A DNA stretch of 64,000 nucleotides from JAXMHN01 sp964578605 (lineage in GTDB: Bacteria; Verrucomicrobiota; Verrucomicrobiia; Limisphaerales; SIBE01): NCBI GenBank assembly GCA_964578605.1, contig CAZODO010000005.1:1-64000 (forward strand), read 5' to 3'. A program made the position numbers and the translations under genes. This document shows positions 32,373-41,648 of the stretch, piece by piece. Position 1 is the stretch's first letter, and the number at the start of each line of letters is the position of its first letter. The notes beneath the pieces were generated by a model. The model saw only the letters and a list, made by a program, of their open reading frames with translations, did not search any database and was not told where the DNA came from.

Positions 32373-33464
32373 TTAGAGTGAGTTCAGGATTCGGTCCACA
32401 TCAACATGCTCGGCAATGAGGTCGCGGATCAACGAAATCTTGAGGGTTTCGGTCGGGCGCGTCTTCACCGTGAGGTCGTGAACGCACGAGGCTACCTCAT
32501 AGCTGTCCTCCTGGGCGAGGAGCACGGGGAAAGGCAGGTCTCGGATCCTCTCAAGCACTTCCTTGCCAGGACAAAGCCCGTCCGTGAGGACAATGCCTGC
32601 CAGCCCGTCCGCGGGGTGAAGGGCCGCGGCACCGGCGGCGCGGATCAAGTCTTCGCGATCCCCCGGCGTGATCATGAGCACGCCCGGCTTGAACAGATTG
32701 ACCGCGTACTGGACGCTCATGGCGCCAACCACCACGCCGCGCACCAGGTTGGCCATCTGCTCCGATCGATTCAACGGCTCCGCCCCCAATTCGACGCGGA
32801 TCAAGTCCACCGTCGGCTTGGCCAGGATGGGGCGATGCGGCATGACGCCGTACAACTCCAGGCCCTTCCGCTTGAGCCCGCGCCGGACGATTTCGGTGAT
32901 AGACTCCAAGCGATCCGGGTGGACCTTGTTAAGAATGACCCCCATCACCGTGACGCCTTCCCGTTCAAAGAGGGCCTGGCTCAGGCAGACTTCATCGATC
33001 GGCTTGCCAATGCCGCCCTGCGAAACGATGACAACCTTGGCTCCGAGCAGCTTGGCCACCCGCGCATTCGACAGGTCAAAGACGGACCCCACGCCCGCAT
33101 GGCCCGACCCTTCGCAAAGCACGAAATCCTTCTCCCAAGCCACGCGGTCGAAGGCCTTTTGAATCTTCCTGACGAGCACATCGGAATTCGATGATTCAAG
33201 GTACTTGCGCGTGAAGTCGGGCTCCACGGCAATCGGGCTCATGTCGATCAACGGGCAATTCAGCTGGTAAACCCGGTCCATCAAGACGGTGTCCTCGTCG
33301 ATCTTCTGTTCGTCAATCTCGACAAAGCGCTGCCCGACCGGCTTGATATACCCGACTCGCGGATGGCTCTTCTGAATGGCCGCGAGCAACCCGAGCGACG
33401 TGGTCGTTTTGCCCTCGTTCTGGCGCGTGGCGGCGATAAACAGGCGCGGAGTGAGCGTATTCAT
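32373..33464 (-). CDS. Pta N-terminal-type protein (BioD-like ATPase plus DRTGG domain)
   Basis: The product is 363 residues: N-terminal P-loop of dethiobiotin-synthetase type (FIAATRQNEGKTTTSLGLLAA, about 7-27), a central Rossmann region with DFVLCEGSGHAGVGSVFDLSNARVAKLLGAKVVIV, and a C-terminal DRTGG-like domain (ELYGVMPHRPILAKPTVDLIRVELGAEPLN, then VLMITPGDREDLIRAA). This is the layout of the first half of E. coli-type phosphate acetyltransferase. It lies 11 bp after a separate catalytic pta gene, so one fused enzyme has become two genes. It may be a regulator or partner of Pta. The ATG at 33464 is preferred to one at 33479 that would overlap pta. Confidence 0.78.
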   Translation of the reverse strand: MNTLTPRLFIAATRQNEGKTTTSLGLLAAIQKSHPRVGYIKPVGQRFVEIDEQKIDEDTVLMDRVYQLNCPLIDMSPIAVEPDFTRKYLESSNSDVLVRKIQKAFDRVAWEKDFVLCEGSGHAGVGSVFDLSNARVAKLLGAKVVIVSQGGIGKPIDEVCLSQALFEREGVTVMGVILNKVHPDRLESITEIVRRGLKRKGLELYGVMPHRPILAKPTVDLIRVELGAEPLNRSEQMANLVRGVVVGAMSVQYAVNLFKPGVLMITPGDREDLIRAAGAAALHPADGLAGIVLTDGLCPGKEVLERIRDLPFPVLLAQEDSYEVASCVHDLTVKTRPTETLKISLIRDLIAEHVDVDRILNSL

Positions 33465-33475
33465 GTCACTCCATG

Positions 33476-34528
33476 TCACTCGCCGGGGAGCCGCTTGCCC
33501 GCTTCGGGATAAAGGAGGTGATAGGCGATCGATTGCACGCCGACAATCGCGGCCACGCCTAGGATATCATGGGCGCTGGACCCGCGGGAGACATCCGCTG
33601 CCGGCCGATCCAATCCCATCAGGATCTGGCCATACGCGTTCGCGCGCGTGATATGCTGCACCAGCTTGCTGCCGATGTTGCCTGAGTTCAAATCAGGGAA
33701 AATCAAGACGTTGGCGCGCCCCGCCACTTTGCTGTCCGGAAGCTTCCGTTCGGCAATCTCCGGCACCAGCGCGGCGTCGAGTTGCAATTCGCCATCGAAA
33801 TCCGCTTCCAGGAGCTTGTTGCGGGCTTTTTGCTGGGCGAGGGCCGTGGCGGCCTGGACGCGGCCGATGGACGGGTGTGTGGCGCTGCCCTTGGTGGAGT
33901 AGGAAAGCATCGCCACCCGGGGAACGACCCCCAGCAACTGCCGGGCAAGCTGGGCCGTGGACACCGCGATATCCGCCAACTGCTCCACGGTCGGCTCCGG
34001 GATCACCCCGCAATCCGCCATGAACATCACGCCGTTCTCGCCGAACCGGCTGTCCTCAACCTCCATGATCATGCAACTGGAGGCCGTGGTGGCCTGAGGG
34101 GCCACTTTGATAATCTGGAAGAGCGGGCGAAGCACACTGGCGCCGATATCCGCCGTCCCCGATACCAGCCCGTCGCACTGGTGCATCGCCACCATCATGG
34201 CCCCGAAATAGTTCGGCTTGATCATGATTTCCCGCCCTTCCTTCTCCCGAATGCCCCTGTAACGCCGCAAAAGTTCGTACCGCGCGGCGAAGTTCTCCAG
34301 TTCCTCGCTTTCGGCCGGATTAATAATCCGCACGCCTTGGAGCGAGACATTCAACCGTTCCGCCGCCTCTTTCACCTTCGTGCGGTCACCGAGCAAAATC
34401 GGGACCCCGAGGCGCAGGGAGTAAAACTGTCTCGCAGCCTGCAGCACACGCGGCTCGGTGCCCTCGGGAAAGACAATCCGTTTCGGGTGTCTTTCGAGCT
34501 TTTCGATAACACCGCCAATAAATCGCAT
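33476..34528 (-). CDS. pta: phosphate acetyltransferase, catalytic chain
   Basis: A protein of 350 residues corresponding to the PTA_PTB catalytic domain alone. Motifs: KRIVFPEGTEPRVLQAARQF (about 16-35), MMVAMHQCDGLVSGTADIGASVLRPLFQIIK, TASSCMIMEVEDSRFGENGVMFMADCGVIPEP, RVAMLSYSTKGSATHPSIGRVQAAT and the ending AGRANVLIFPDLNSGNIGSKLVQ...GPILMGL-like region. It interconverts acetyl-CoA and acetyl phosphate. The partner acetate kinase gene is not in the window. The BioD-like/DRTGG half follows directly downstream as its own gene. The 11-bp array of locus 4 ends up about 55 bp upstream of the start. Confidence 0.9.
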   Translation of the reverse strand: MRFIGGVIEKLERHPKRIVFPEGTEPRVLQAARQFYSLRLGVPILLGDRTKVKEAAERLNVSLQGVRIINPAESEELENFAARYELLRRYRGIREKEGREIMIKPNYFGAMMVAMHQCDGLVSGTADIGASVLRPLFQIIKVAPQATTASSCMIMEVEDSRFGENGVMFMADCGVIPEPTVEQLADIAVSTAQLARQLLGVVPRVAMLSYSTKGSATHPSIGRVQAATALAQQKARNKLLEADFDGELQLDAALVPEIAERKLPDSKVAGRANVLIFPDLNSGNIGSKLVQHITRANAYGQILMGLDRPAADVSRGSSAHDILGVAAIVGVQSIAYHLLYPEAGKRLPGE

Positions 34529-34583
34529 CCCACCTAAGTACCGGACCCCTTGGCAAACTTCAAGGCCGAGGGGGGGGAGTCTG

Positions 34584-34692
34584 GGGTGTGATCACGGTCA
34601 TCACCCGGTCATCACCCGGTGATCACCCGGTGATCACCCGATCGTGAACGGGTGATCTACGGGTGAACTACGGGTGAACTACGGGTGATCAC
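34584..34692. repeat. 11-bp phased array, locus 4 (10 units)
   Basis: Ten units, nine of exactly 11 bp and one of 10: GGGTGTGATCA, CGGTCATCACC twice, CGGTGATCACC twice, CGATCGTGAA, CGGGTGATCTA, CGGGTGAACTA twice, CGGGTGATCAC. The first half is of the GATCACC type and the second half of the inverse GGTGATC type; GATCACCCG (34632-34640) and CGGGTGATC (34649-34657) form a perfect 9-bp inverted repeat around the centre. Confidence 0.85.
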
Positions 34693-34759
34693 CGGCAGGA
34701 GCCTGAAACCGGCTTGGTCTCCGACGGGATTCGGCCGCAGATGGGCAGGGGCGGTCTAT

Positions 34760-35743
34760 TTACCAATAATGGTGCACTAGGGACCGGATTTGGCCTTCAT
34801 ACAGCTTGCGGATGCGGTCCAGGGCGTCCGGAGCAAGGGGTGGCAGGCTGGCGGCGGCGACGTTTTCCTCGACCTGGGCAGGGCGTTTGGCGCCCGGAAT
34901 GGCACATGTGACCGCCGGAAACATCAGAATCCAACGCAAAGCCATCTGGGCCAGGGTAGCGCCAGCAGGGACGAGTGGCCGCAACCCCTCGACGGCACGC
35001 AGTCCGGTCTCGTAGTTCACGCCGGAGAAGGTTTCACCGCGATCGAAGGCTTCGCCTTGACGATTGAAAGCCCGGTGGTCCTGGGCTTCAAAGGTGCTCG
35101 ACCGGTTAAACTTGCCCGTCAGCATGCCTGAGGAAAGCGGGAGCCGGGCGAGGATGCCGACCTGGCGGCGCTGAGCTTCGGGGAAGAACAGCTCGGCCGG
35201 GCGTTGACGGAAGATATTGAAGATGATCTGCACTGTTTGGACGCCGGGGTATTCGATGGCTTTCAGGGCTTCTTCGACCTTTTCGACGCTGACGCCGTAG
35301 TAGCGGAGCTTGCCGACTTTCACAAGGTCATCGAGGATTCCGAAGACTTCGGGGGTGTAATAGACGGATGTCGGGGGACAATGGAGTTGCAGCAGATCGA
35401 GCGCGTCGGTCTCCAGGTTCTTGAGGCTGCGCTCGACGAAGGCGGTGAGGTTCTGCCGGTTGTAGCCGCTGGCCACCTGCGGATTGAGCCGGCGCCCGGC
35501 TTTGGTGGCGACGTGAAAGGGTTCGCGGCGTTCGCGGCGAAGTTGCGCGAGAAGGCGTTCGCTGCGTCCGTCGCCATAAACATCGGCGGTATCGAAGAAG
35601 TTCACACCCAGGTCCAGGGCCCGATGAAGGGCGGCCAGCGATTCCTTGTCGTCCACGTTGCCCCAGGCACCGCCGATGGCCCAGGCACCCAAGCTGATGG
35701 AGGAGACCTTCCAACCCGTCCGTCCCAATGCGCGGTATTCCAT
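34760..35743 (-). CDS. aldo/keto reductase
   Basis: The encoded product has 327 residues and carries the AKR catalytic tetrad: D51 and Y56 in NFFDTADVYGDGRSE, K81 in VATKAGRR and H121 in DLLQLHCPP. It has the (beta/alpha)8 pattern with IPGAKRPAQVEENVAA near the end for NADPH binding. These enzymes reduce aldehydes or ketones with NADPH; the substrate is not known. The close N-terminus (MEYRALGRTGWKVSSISLGAWAIGG) is typical of the large YghZ/AKR11-like groups. Cytoplasmic. It ends 68 bp from the locus 4 array. Confidence 0.9.
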   Translation of the reverse strand: MEYRALGRTGWKVSSISLGAWAIGGAWGNVDDKESLAALHRALDLGVNFFDTADVYGDGRSERLLAQLRRERREPFHVATKAGRRLNPQVASGYNRQNLTAFVERSLKNLETDALDLLQLHCPPTSVYYTPEVFGILDDLVKVGKLRYYGVSVEKVEEALKAIEYPGVQTVQIIFNIFRQRPAELFFPEAQRRQVGILARLPLSSGMLTGKFNRSSTFEAQDHRAFNRQGEAFDRGETFSGVNYETGLRAVEGLRPLVPAGATLAQMALRWILMFPAVTCAIPGAKRPAQVEENVAAASLPPLAPDALDRIRKLYEGQIRSLVHHYW

Positions 35744-36032
35744 AACCCTCTGATGCCGACAGCATGTCTTTTCGTCAAGGAAACAGGGTTGAACCCCCGG
35801 GCCAGCCGATCGCTATGGAACCCGGCGGCCGATCCGCCGTCGCCCGGATGCGCCAACGGGACGAAGCCGTGTGCGGAGCGCTACAAAATCGCCTGCGACG
35901 AACGGTATGTCTGGGACTGAACGGGCCGAGTTCCGAGGGCGGGGCCATGCCGCTGACGAGTCATGGCGCGTTCAACGCTGCGAAACGGCTCAATCCCCTT
36001 GTTCCCAAGCGGATCGGGTGTATCATCTGGTC

Positions 36033-38633
36033 ATGACCAAGGCGATCGCCATTTCGTCCGTGATAGTCTTGCTCGTCGGCGTTGCGCTAGGAGTTCTTGT
36101 GGATCGGCAAGTCCTTTCCCGCTCGCGCGCCGAGCGCCGGGAGACGACCGCGAGTGCCGCGCTGGTCGCTGAGACCAACCAGCCGGCTGCGCCGGCGCCG
36201 CGTCCCGCGCGGGTTGTTCGCGAATCGCGTCCGGCGGAGATCCCCGGCAGCATGACGCTTGCGGAGGCACAAGCGGCGCTGGCGGATGTGGAGATCGAAT
36301 TGGACCCCGCCCGGCGGTTCGAGGGATTGAACAAGATCGCCCGGGCGATTGGGCTCACGGATTTCCCGGCGGCGATGGAGTTGGCGGACCGCTTGCGGAA
36401 TTCCGAGCAGAAGATGGCCTTCACCCGTTCCCTGATGGAGCGGTGGGGCGAACTCGACGCCGCCGGGGCGCTGAAATATGCCCAGGCGATGCCGAACGGC
36501 CCGTCGCGGATGCAGGCGATCTCGGCGGTGCTCACCGCGTGGGCCACGCAGGATATCGATTCGGCGGTCGCATGGGCGCAGCAACTGCCCGCCGGGCAGC
36601 AACGAAACGAATCCCTTCGCAACGTGGTTTCCTCGTTCATCAATAAGGATCCGGCGAAGGCTTGGGAACTCGCCGAAAGACTCCTGCCTCTCCAGGAAAA
36701 GCGGAACATTCACCACTGGCTGTTCAGCCAATGGGCCCAGGTCGATCCCGCCGCCGCCGCATCCAAAGCTGCGGAGGTCCTTAGCACGCCCGACTTCCAG
36801 CAGGTTTTAAGAGCCGTGGCGTCCAAATGGGCCGAAACGGATGTGGCCTCCGCCCGCGCCTGGGCGCAAAGCTTGCCCGAGCCGCAGCGCCGGCACGCGC
36901 TCGCGGGAATGTTGGATGGCATGGCGGCGTCCGATCCATCGGCCGCAGCGGCGCTTGCTTTGGACATGCCCGCGGGCGCGATTCGGGGGGATGCGATCGG
37001 GAGCGTGGTCTCTCGATGGGCGCAATCGGATCTGGCGGGAGCGCTCGCCTGGGCAAAGGGTCTCAGCGATTCGACCGACCGCCAGCGCGCTTTCGGAAGC
37101 GTGAGTTATTGGTGGGCGCAAACAGATCCGGCGGGGGCCGCGGCTTACGCGGATACGCTGCCCCATGGCAACACGCGTTCGCAGCTGATCTCCGCTGTGG
37201 CCAATCAATGGGCCAACATGGATCGCGAGGCCGCCATGGCATGGGCCAACTCCCTTCCGCCAGGCCAGAACCGCAACTCGGCAATGCAAAGCGTTATCCA
37301 AAGCCTCGGTCAAACCGACCCTCAAGCCGCCGCGAGCCTTGCACAGTCGAGCGGCCTGCTCAATTCGCAGCCGTGGGTCGTGAGCGGGTTCGTTTACCAA
37401 TGGACGACCCTAAACCCGACGGCGGCCGCAGAGTGGGCCAACAGTCTCCCAGCCGGTCGAGCCAGGAGCGAAGTTCTGCAACAGGTGGTTTCGGGTTGGG
37501 CGAATACGGATCCGCAATCGGCCGCCGCCTACGCCCTCCAGCTTCCGCCAGGCCAACATCGAAACCTGGCGCTCGCCTCCGTGGCCTCCCAATGGGCGCA
37601 ATCCGACCTGGACGGCGCCGTCGAGTGGGCGAAATCGCTCCCAGCCGGCCAGTTGAAGCGGGAAGCCCTGCGCAACATGGGCTGGCAAATGGCCAATGCC
37701 GACCCGCACCGCGCTCTCGACCTGGCCAACTCGCTGCCTGTCGGCCAGGCACGCACGGAGTTTCTGGGGCAAGTGGTGAGCCAATGGGCCAATGCGGATC
37801 TGAGTGAAGCGGTGAAATGGGCCCAGCAATTGCCGGACGGGGCCGAAAAGCGCGCTGTGATCGATAACCTGAGCGCGCCCTGGGCCCAAGCCGACCCCAA
37901 GGGGGCGCTGGCTTTTGCTCAAAACCTCCCGCCCACCCAGCGTGACGGCTTTATCAGCCGTGTGGCCAGCCAATGGGCGTCTACAGATCCGCCAGCGGCG
38001 GAAGCGTGGGCGAAGACCTTGCCCGAAGGCGAAACGCGCAACCAGGTCTTGAACAATATGGTGTCGAACATGGCGCACAATGACCCGCGAGCCGCTGCCA
38101 ATCTGGTGGCGGAAATGCCCGCGGGCGACCACCAGGACAACGCCGCTCTTAATGTCGTGAATGGATGGTCAAATATCGATGCGCCTTCCGCGGCAACCTG
38201 GGTTGCCTCCTTCCCAGAAGGCAACCTTCGCGATACGGCCCTCCAAACGGTCGCCCGCCAATGGGCCGATCAGGATTCCACCAGCGCGGCCGCCTGGCTC
38301 GAAGCGCTTCCGGCTGGGAAAAGCCGGGATTCGGCCGTCGCGTCCTTCTCCGAGAGCGTCGTGAATCACAGTCCGGAGACGGCAGTGCAGTGGGTCGAGA
38401 CGATCGGGGACGAGAACATTCGCAACAGCCGGTCAGAGATGATCGCCCACCGCTGGCTCGAAGCCGACCCCGACGCGGCCCGGCAATGGATCGGACGATC
38501 CTCACTGCCGCCCGAAGTGAAACAGAACCTCCTGAACGCTCCGCAACCGGGAGTGAGCCAGGGGCCAACCCTGCCCTCGCCTGGCTCTCGGATGGATCCG
38601 CGGATGATGCGGCGGTACGGCCTCCGCCCGTAA
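36033..38633 (+). CDS. giant 32-residue-repeat protein (membrane-anchored)
   Basis: The sequence is 866 residues from the ATG at 36033, chosen because it starts a clear membrane anchor (IAISSVIVLLVGVALGVLV). After a Pro/Ala-rich spacer (about 40-70) the protein is about 22 tandem repeats of 32 residues with the consensus W-A-x-x-D-P-x-x-A-x-x-W-A-x-x-L-P-x-G-x-x-R-(N/S)-x-x-(L/A)-x-x-V-x-x-x. The W/A at positions 1-2, D at 5, WA at 12-13 and LP at 16-17 recur in nearly every unit, giving a two-helix solenoid. I know of similar uncharacterised repeats in Verrucomicrobia; function unknown, probably periplasmic scaffolding or binding. Confidence 0.75.
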   Translation: MTKAIAISSVIVLLVGVALGVLVDRQVLSRSRAERRETTASAALVAETNQPAAPAPRPARVVRESRPAEIPGSMTLAEAQAALADVEIELDPARRFEGLNKIARAIGLTDFPAAMELADRLRNSEQKMAFTRSLMERWGELDAAGALKYAQAMPNGPSRMQAISAVLTAWATQDIDSAVAWAQQLPAGQQRNESLRNVVSSFINKDPAKAWELAERLLPLQEKRNIHHWLFSQWAQVDPAAAASKAAEVLSTPDFQQVLRAVASKWAETDVASARAWAQSLPEPQRRHALAGMLDGMAASDPSAAAALALDMPAGAIRGDAIGSVVSRWAQSDLAGALAWAKGLSDSTDRQRAFGSVSYWWAQTDPAGAAAYADTLPHGNTRSQLISAVANQWANMDREAAMAWANSLPPGQNRNSAMQSVIQSLGQTDPQAAASLAQSSGLLNSQPWVVSGFVYQWTTLNPTAAAEWANSLPAGRARSEVLQQVVSGWANTDPQSAAAYALQLPPGQHRNLALASVASQWAQSDLDGAVEWAKSLPAGQLKREALRNMGWQMANADPHRALDLANSLPVGQARTEFLGQVVSQWANADLSEAVKWAQQLPDGAEKRAVIDNLSAPWAQADPKGALAFAQNLPPTQRDGFISRVASQWASTDPPAAEAWAKTLPEGETRNQVLNNMVSNMAHNDPRAAANLVAEMPAGDHQDNAALNVVNGWSNIDAPSAATWVASFPEGNLRDTALQTVARQWADQDSTSAAAWLEALPAGKSRDSAVASFSESVVNHSPETAVQWVETIGDENIRNSRSEMIAHRWLEADPDAARQWIGRSSLPPEVKQNLLNAPQPGVSQGPTLPSPGSRMDPRMMRRYGLRP

Positions 38634-38650
38634 TTTGAAGTCCTGCGGGC

Positions 38651-40144
38651 CTATGGCGCAGCCAGCTTCACGACCTCTGTCAACCGGCTTAACAGAAGGT
38701 CCGGGGCGCACCCGAGGACAGCGACCGCCAAGGCCAGTGCCGCGAGCACAACCTGGCTGATCAGGGGAACGGCCAGGGCCGGGGTGCCTTGCGGCGGGTC
38801 TGCAACGTAGATCTGCTTCAAGACTTGCAGGTAATAATACAGAGACACCGCACTCATCCCGACCGCCAGGATCACGAGCCAGAGCAGCCCGAGGTTTCCC
38901 CCGGAACCTGCAGCGGCCGCGAACAGGTAGAACTTGCCGAAAAACCCGGCCAACGGCGGGATTCCCGCCAGCGACAGCATGAAGATCAACATGCAGAACG
39001 AGAGGAGTGGCGCACGCCGGCTCAGCCCGGCAAAGTCGGCGAAGGTTGCGTCGCCGTTCGTTTGCTCGACAACGTGGACCACGCCAAACGCTCCCAGCAC
39101 CGTCACGCCGTAGGTGATCACGTAATAAGCGAGGGAAAAGACGCCTTGCTGGGTATCGGCAGCCACGCCAAGCAGAGCATACCCTGCGTGCGCGATGGCC
39201 GAATAGGCCAAGAGCCTCTTGACGCTGCTCTGGACGAGCGCGCCTAAATTGCCCAGGATCATCGAAAGAGCCGCGATCAACCCCAACGCCGGCACCCATC
39301 CGGAGGCAAATCGCCCCCATCCGCCGCTCCCTTCCACTCCGTCAAAGCCGATCATCATCACCCGGGCGAACAGCACAAAGCTGGCGATCTTCGAACCTGA
39401 GGCGATGAACGCGGCGCTGGGCGTTGGCGCGCCTTGATAAGTGTCAGGCGCCCACAAGTGGAAAGGGGCGGCCGCGACTTTGAAACCCAGGCCGATCACC
39501 GTCATCACGATGGCAACCACCAGGAGCGGGTGGATCGGCTGACCCCGGAGCGCGCCGGCAATCTCTCTCAGAAAGGTCGAACCCGCCAGGCCGTACACGA
39601 GGCTCAAGCCGAACAAGGTGAATGCCGCCGACATCGCGCCGAACAGGAAGTATTTCAGAGCCGCTTCCGCGGACTTCACGCTCTCACGATGAAAGGCGGT
39701 GAGGATATAAAGCGAAAGGCTCGTCAGTTCGAGCGCAACGAAGAGGGTCAAGAGCTCTTCGGAAGCGGCCATGAACATCATGCCGACCGTCGCGAGCAGG
39801 ATCAGGGCAAGATATTCGCCCACATGATCCGTGAACCGGGCGGTCATCGAGATCAAGACGGTGAAGATGGCCATCGCCAGCAACGCCACCTTGACCACCC
39901 GCGTCACCGGGTCGCTCACCAGCATGCCGCCAAGCAGCGAAGTCGTCCCGTGCCCGGTCAAGGTCCATACCGCCGCCGCCATGCAGCCAAAGCACGCGAA
40001 CGTGCCGCAAACATGGAAGCGCTGCCGCACCGGTTCGTCCCGCAAGCCCAGCAGATCGATGGCGAGCACGACAAGCGCCGTCACCACCAGGATCGTCTCG
40101 GGGACGGCTAACTGGAGGAGTTCCAGGTAATTGAAAGGCATCAT
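38651..40144 (-). CDS. nuoN: NADH-quinone oxidoreductase subunit N
   Basis: A 497-residue polytopic membrane protein of the complex I antiporter-like family. NuoN-type motifs include the ELTSLSLYILTAFHRESVKSAEAALKYFLFGAMSAAFTLFG block (about 143-183), AAPFHLWAPDTYQGAPTPSAAFIASGSKIASF (about 225-256) and SSVKRLLAYSAIAHAGYALLG (about 297-317). It is the distal-side proton-pumping subunit next to NuoM and NuoK. Starts with an ATGA overlap (40141-40144) on the second nuoM. It is the last gene of the nuo cluster and lies 17 bp from the convergent repeat-protein gene. Confidence 0.93.
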   Translation of the reverse strand: MMPFNYLELLQLAVPETILVVTALVVLAIDLLGLRDEPVRQRFHVCGTFACFGCMAAAVWTLTGHGTTSLLGGMLVSDPVTRVVKVALLAMAIFTVLISMTARFTDHVGEYLALILLATVGMMFMAASEELLTLFVALELTSLSLYILTAFHRESVKSAEAALKYFLFGAMSAAFTLFGLSLVYGLAGSTFLREIAGALRGQPIHPLLVVAIVMTVIGLGFKVAAAPFHLWAPDTYQGAPTPSAAFIASGSKIASFVLFARVMMIGFDGVEGSGGWGRFASGWVPALGLIAALSMILGNLGALVQSSVKRLLAYSAIAHAGYALLGVAADTQQGVFSLAYYVITYGVTVLGAFGVVHVVEQTNGDATFADFAGLSRRAPLLSFCMLIFMLSLAGIPPLAGFFGKFYLFAAAAGSGGNLGLLWLVILAVGMSAVSLYYYLQVLKQIYVADPPQGTPALAVPLISQVVLAALALAVAVLGCAPDLLLSRLTEVVKLAAP

Positions 40145-41628
40145 AGCATCCCTGCCTTTCGTATGCCCTCAAACAGCCGGTGATTGAAGCTGGGGACAAT
40201 CAAATCCAACAAGAGCTTGGGGTACAGCCCAATCGCCAGACTGGTGGCCATCAAAAGCACGGCGCCTGCCTTCTCAGGCAGGGAGATCGGCGGCAGAACC
40301 GCGCCGCGCGCCGCCGGAGTGGCCAGAGCGGTTTCCGAACCAAAGAAGGACTTCTGCAACACGCGCAACGTAAAGGCCACGCCGACCAGAATCCCGGCGC
40401 CCGCGAGGACCGTGTAGGTCGGAAAGGCCTCCCACGCTCCGATCAGGACCTGCAGCTCCGCGACGAACCCGCTGAAACCGGGCAAACCCATCGACGCCAC
40501 GCTGGCCACCACGAAGGTCACCGCCGCGAACGGCAGCGCCTTGGCCAATTGCATGCCTTCAAGCACCGACAGTTCGCGCGTGTGGGTGCGGTCGTAGACC
40601 ATTCTCCCGACGACGGCGAAGAGCAGGCCCGCGATGACGCCATGGGAGAACATCTGCAGGACCGCGCCGCTCATGCCGACGGTGTTCAAAGTCATCAGGC
40701 CGAGCACCACGAATCCCATATGGCTCACGCTCGAGTAGCCGATGACGAACTTGAAATCCTTCTGCACCAAAGCCACCAGACCGCCGTAAACAATCCCGAT
40801 CACTGCCAGCAATCCAATCGGGTCCTGCCACATTTCCAACCCGGCAGGAAACAGCGTCATTCCCACCCGCAACGCGCCATAAGCGCCCAGCTTCATCACG
40901 ACTCCGGCGAGCAGCATTGAGGCCGCTGTTGGCGCCGCCACGTGGCCTGTCGGAGCCCAGGTGTGAAACGGCCAAAGGCCCGCCAGGATCCCGAACCCGA
41001 TAAACACCAGCGGGAAGGCCCAGATCTGGAACGCCCTGGGGAACGGGAACCGGGCAAGCTCGAGCAGGTCGGTCGTCTTCATGCCCGCCACGACGAACGC
41101 CGCGACGATCCCGATCAACACCATGGCACTGCCGACAAACGAGTACAGCGCCAGCTTCATCGCGCCGTAACTGCGGTTGGTCGAGCCCCAGATGGCGATC
41201 AGGAAGTACTTGGGGATGATGGCCAGTTCGTAAAAGACGAAGAGCAGAAACAAATCGAAGCTAAGGAAGACGCCATACACCCCGCCGATCAAAGCGAGGT
41301 AGAACGCAAAGAATTCCTTGGCGCGATGCTCGATGTTCCACGAAAACAGGATGCCCGCGACCGCGGCGATCCCCGTGAGCAACACCAGGGTCAGGCTGAT
41401 CCCGTCCGCCGCCAGGTGATAGCCGATTCCCAGAGTGGGCACCCAGGGCACTTTGCAGAACGTCACCAGCTTCGCACTGCCTGTTAGCACGCCCGCCATC
41501 CCTAGGACCAGGCCGGCCAGCACGGTGGCCAACGCCACGCCACGCGCCGCCTTCGCCGAGCGCGACGGCAGAAGCATCAGCGCCAGCACCCCCGCAAACG
41601 AAATGTAGACGGTCCAGGGAAGCATCAT
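40141..41628 (-). CDS. nuoM: NADH-quinone oxidoreductase subunit M, second copy
   Basis: The product is 495 residues and is clearly a NuoM: the TM5 glutamate is in FLLFVFYELAIIPKYFLIAIWG (about 105-126), then GLWPFHTWAPTGHVAAPTAASMLLAGVVMKLGAYGALRVG (about 215-254) with the conserved lysine in VMKLG, and KDFKFVIGYSSVSHMGFVVLGL with a broken-helix histidine region. The ATG at 41628 is used because the extension upstream is only repeat sequence. There is no Shine-Dalgarno sequence: an intergenic repeat runs right up to the start codon. It overlaps nuoN by four bases. It is a separate, distinct gene from the first nuoM. Confidence 0.92.
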   Translation of the reverse strand: MMLPWTVYISFAGVLALMLLPSRSAKAARGVALATVLAGLVLGMAGVLTGSAKLVTFCKVPWVPTLGIGYHLAADGISLTLVLLTGIAAVAGILFSWNIEHRAKEFFAFYLALIGGVYGVFLSFDLFLLFVFYELAIIPKYFLIAIWGSTNRSYGAMKLALYSFVGSAMVLIGIVAAFVVAGMKTTDLLELARFPFPRAFQIWAFPLVFIGFGILAGLWPFHTWAPTGHVAAPTAASMLLAGVVMKLGAYGALRVGMTLFPAGLEMWQDPIGLLAVIGIVYGGLVALVQKDFKFVIGYSSVSHMGFVVLGLMTLNTVGMSGAVLQMFSHGVIAGLLFAVVGRMVYDRTHTRELSVLEGMQLAKALPFAAVTFVVASVASMGLPGFSGFVAELQVLIGAWEAFPTYTVLAGAGILVGVAFTLRVLQKSFFGSETALATPAARGAVLPPISLPEKAGAVLLMATSLAIGLYPKLLLDLIVPSFNHRLFEGIRKAGML

Positions 41629-41648
41629 TTCGCAGCCGGCTTCATGGT

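Noticed and set aside
32406..33194. Plus-strand frame over the DRTGG gene
   Set aside because: Shadow of a well-conserved gene; no similarity or start context.
34584..34692. Array considered as a CRISPR
   Set aside because: Units are 11 bp, contiguous and degenerate; there are no unique spacers of 25-40 bp and no cas genes in the window.
35871..36032. In-frame N-terminal extension of the 32-residue-repeat protein
   Set aside because: It would bury the membrane anchor about 54 residues in; composition looks like non-coding intergenic sequence.
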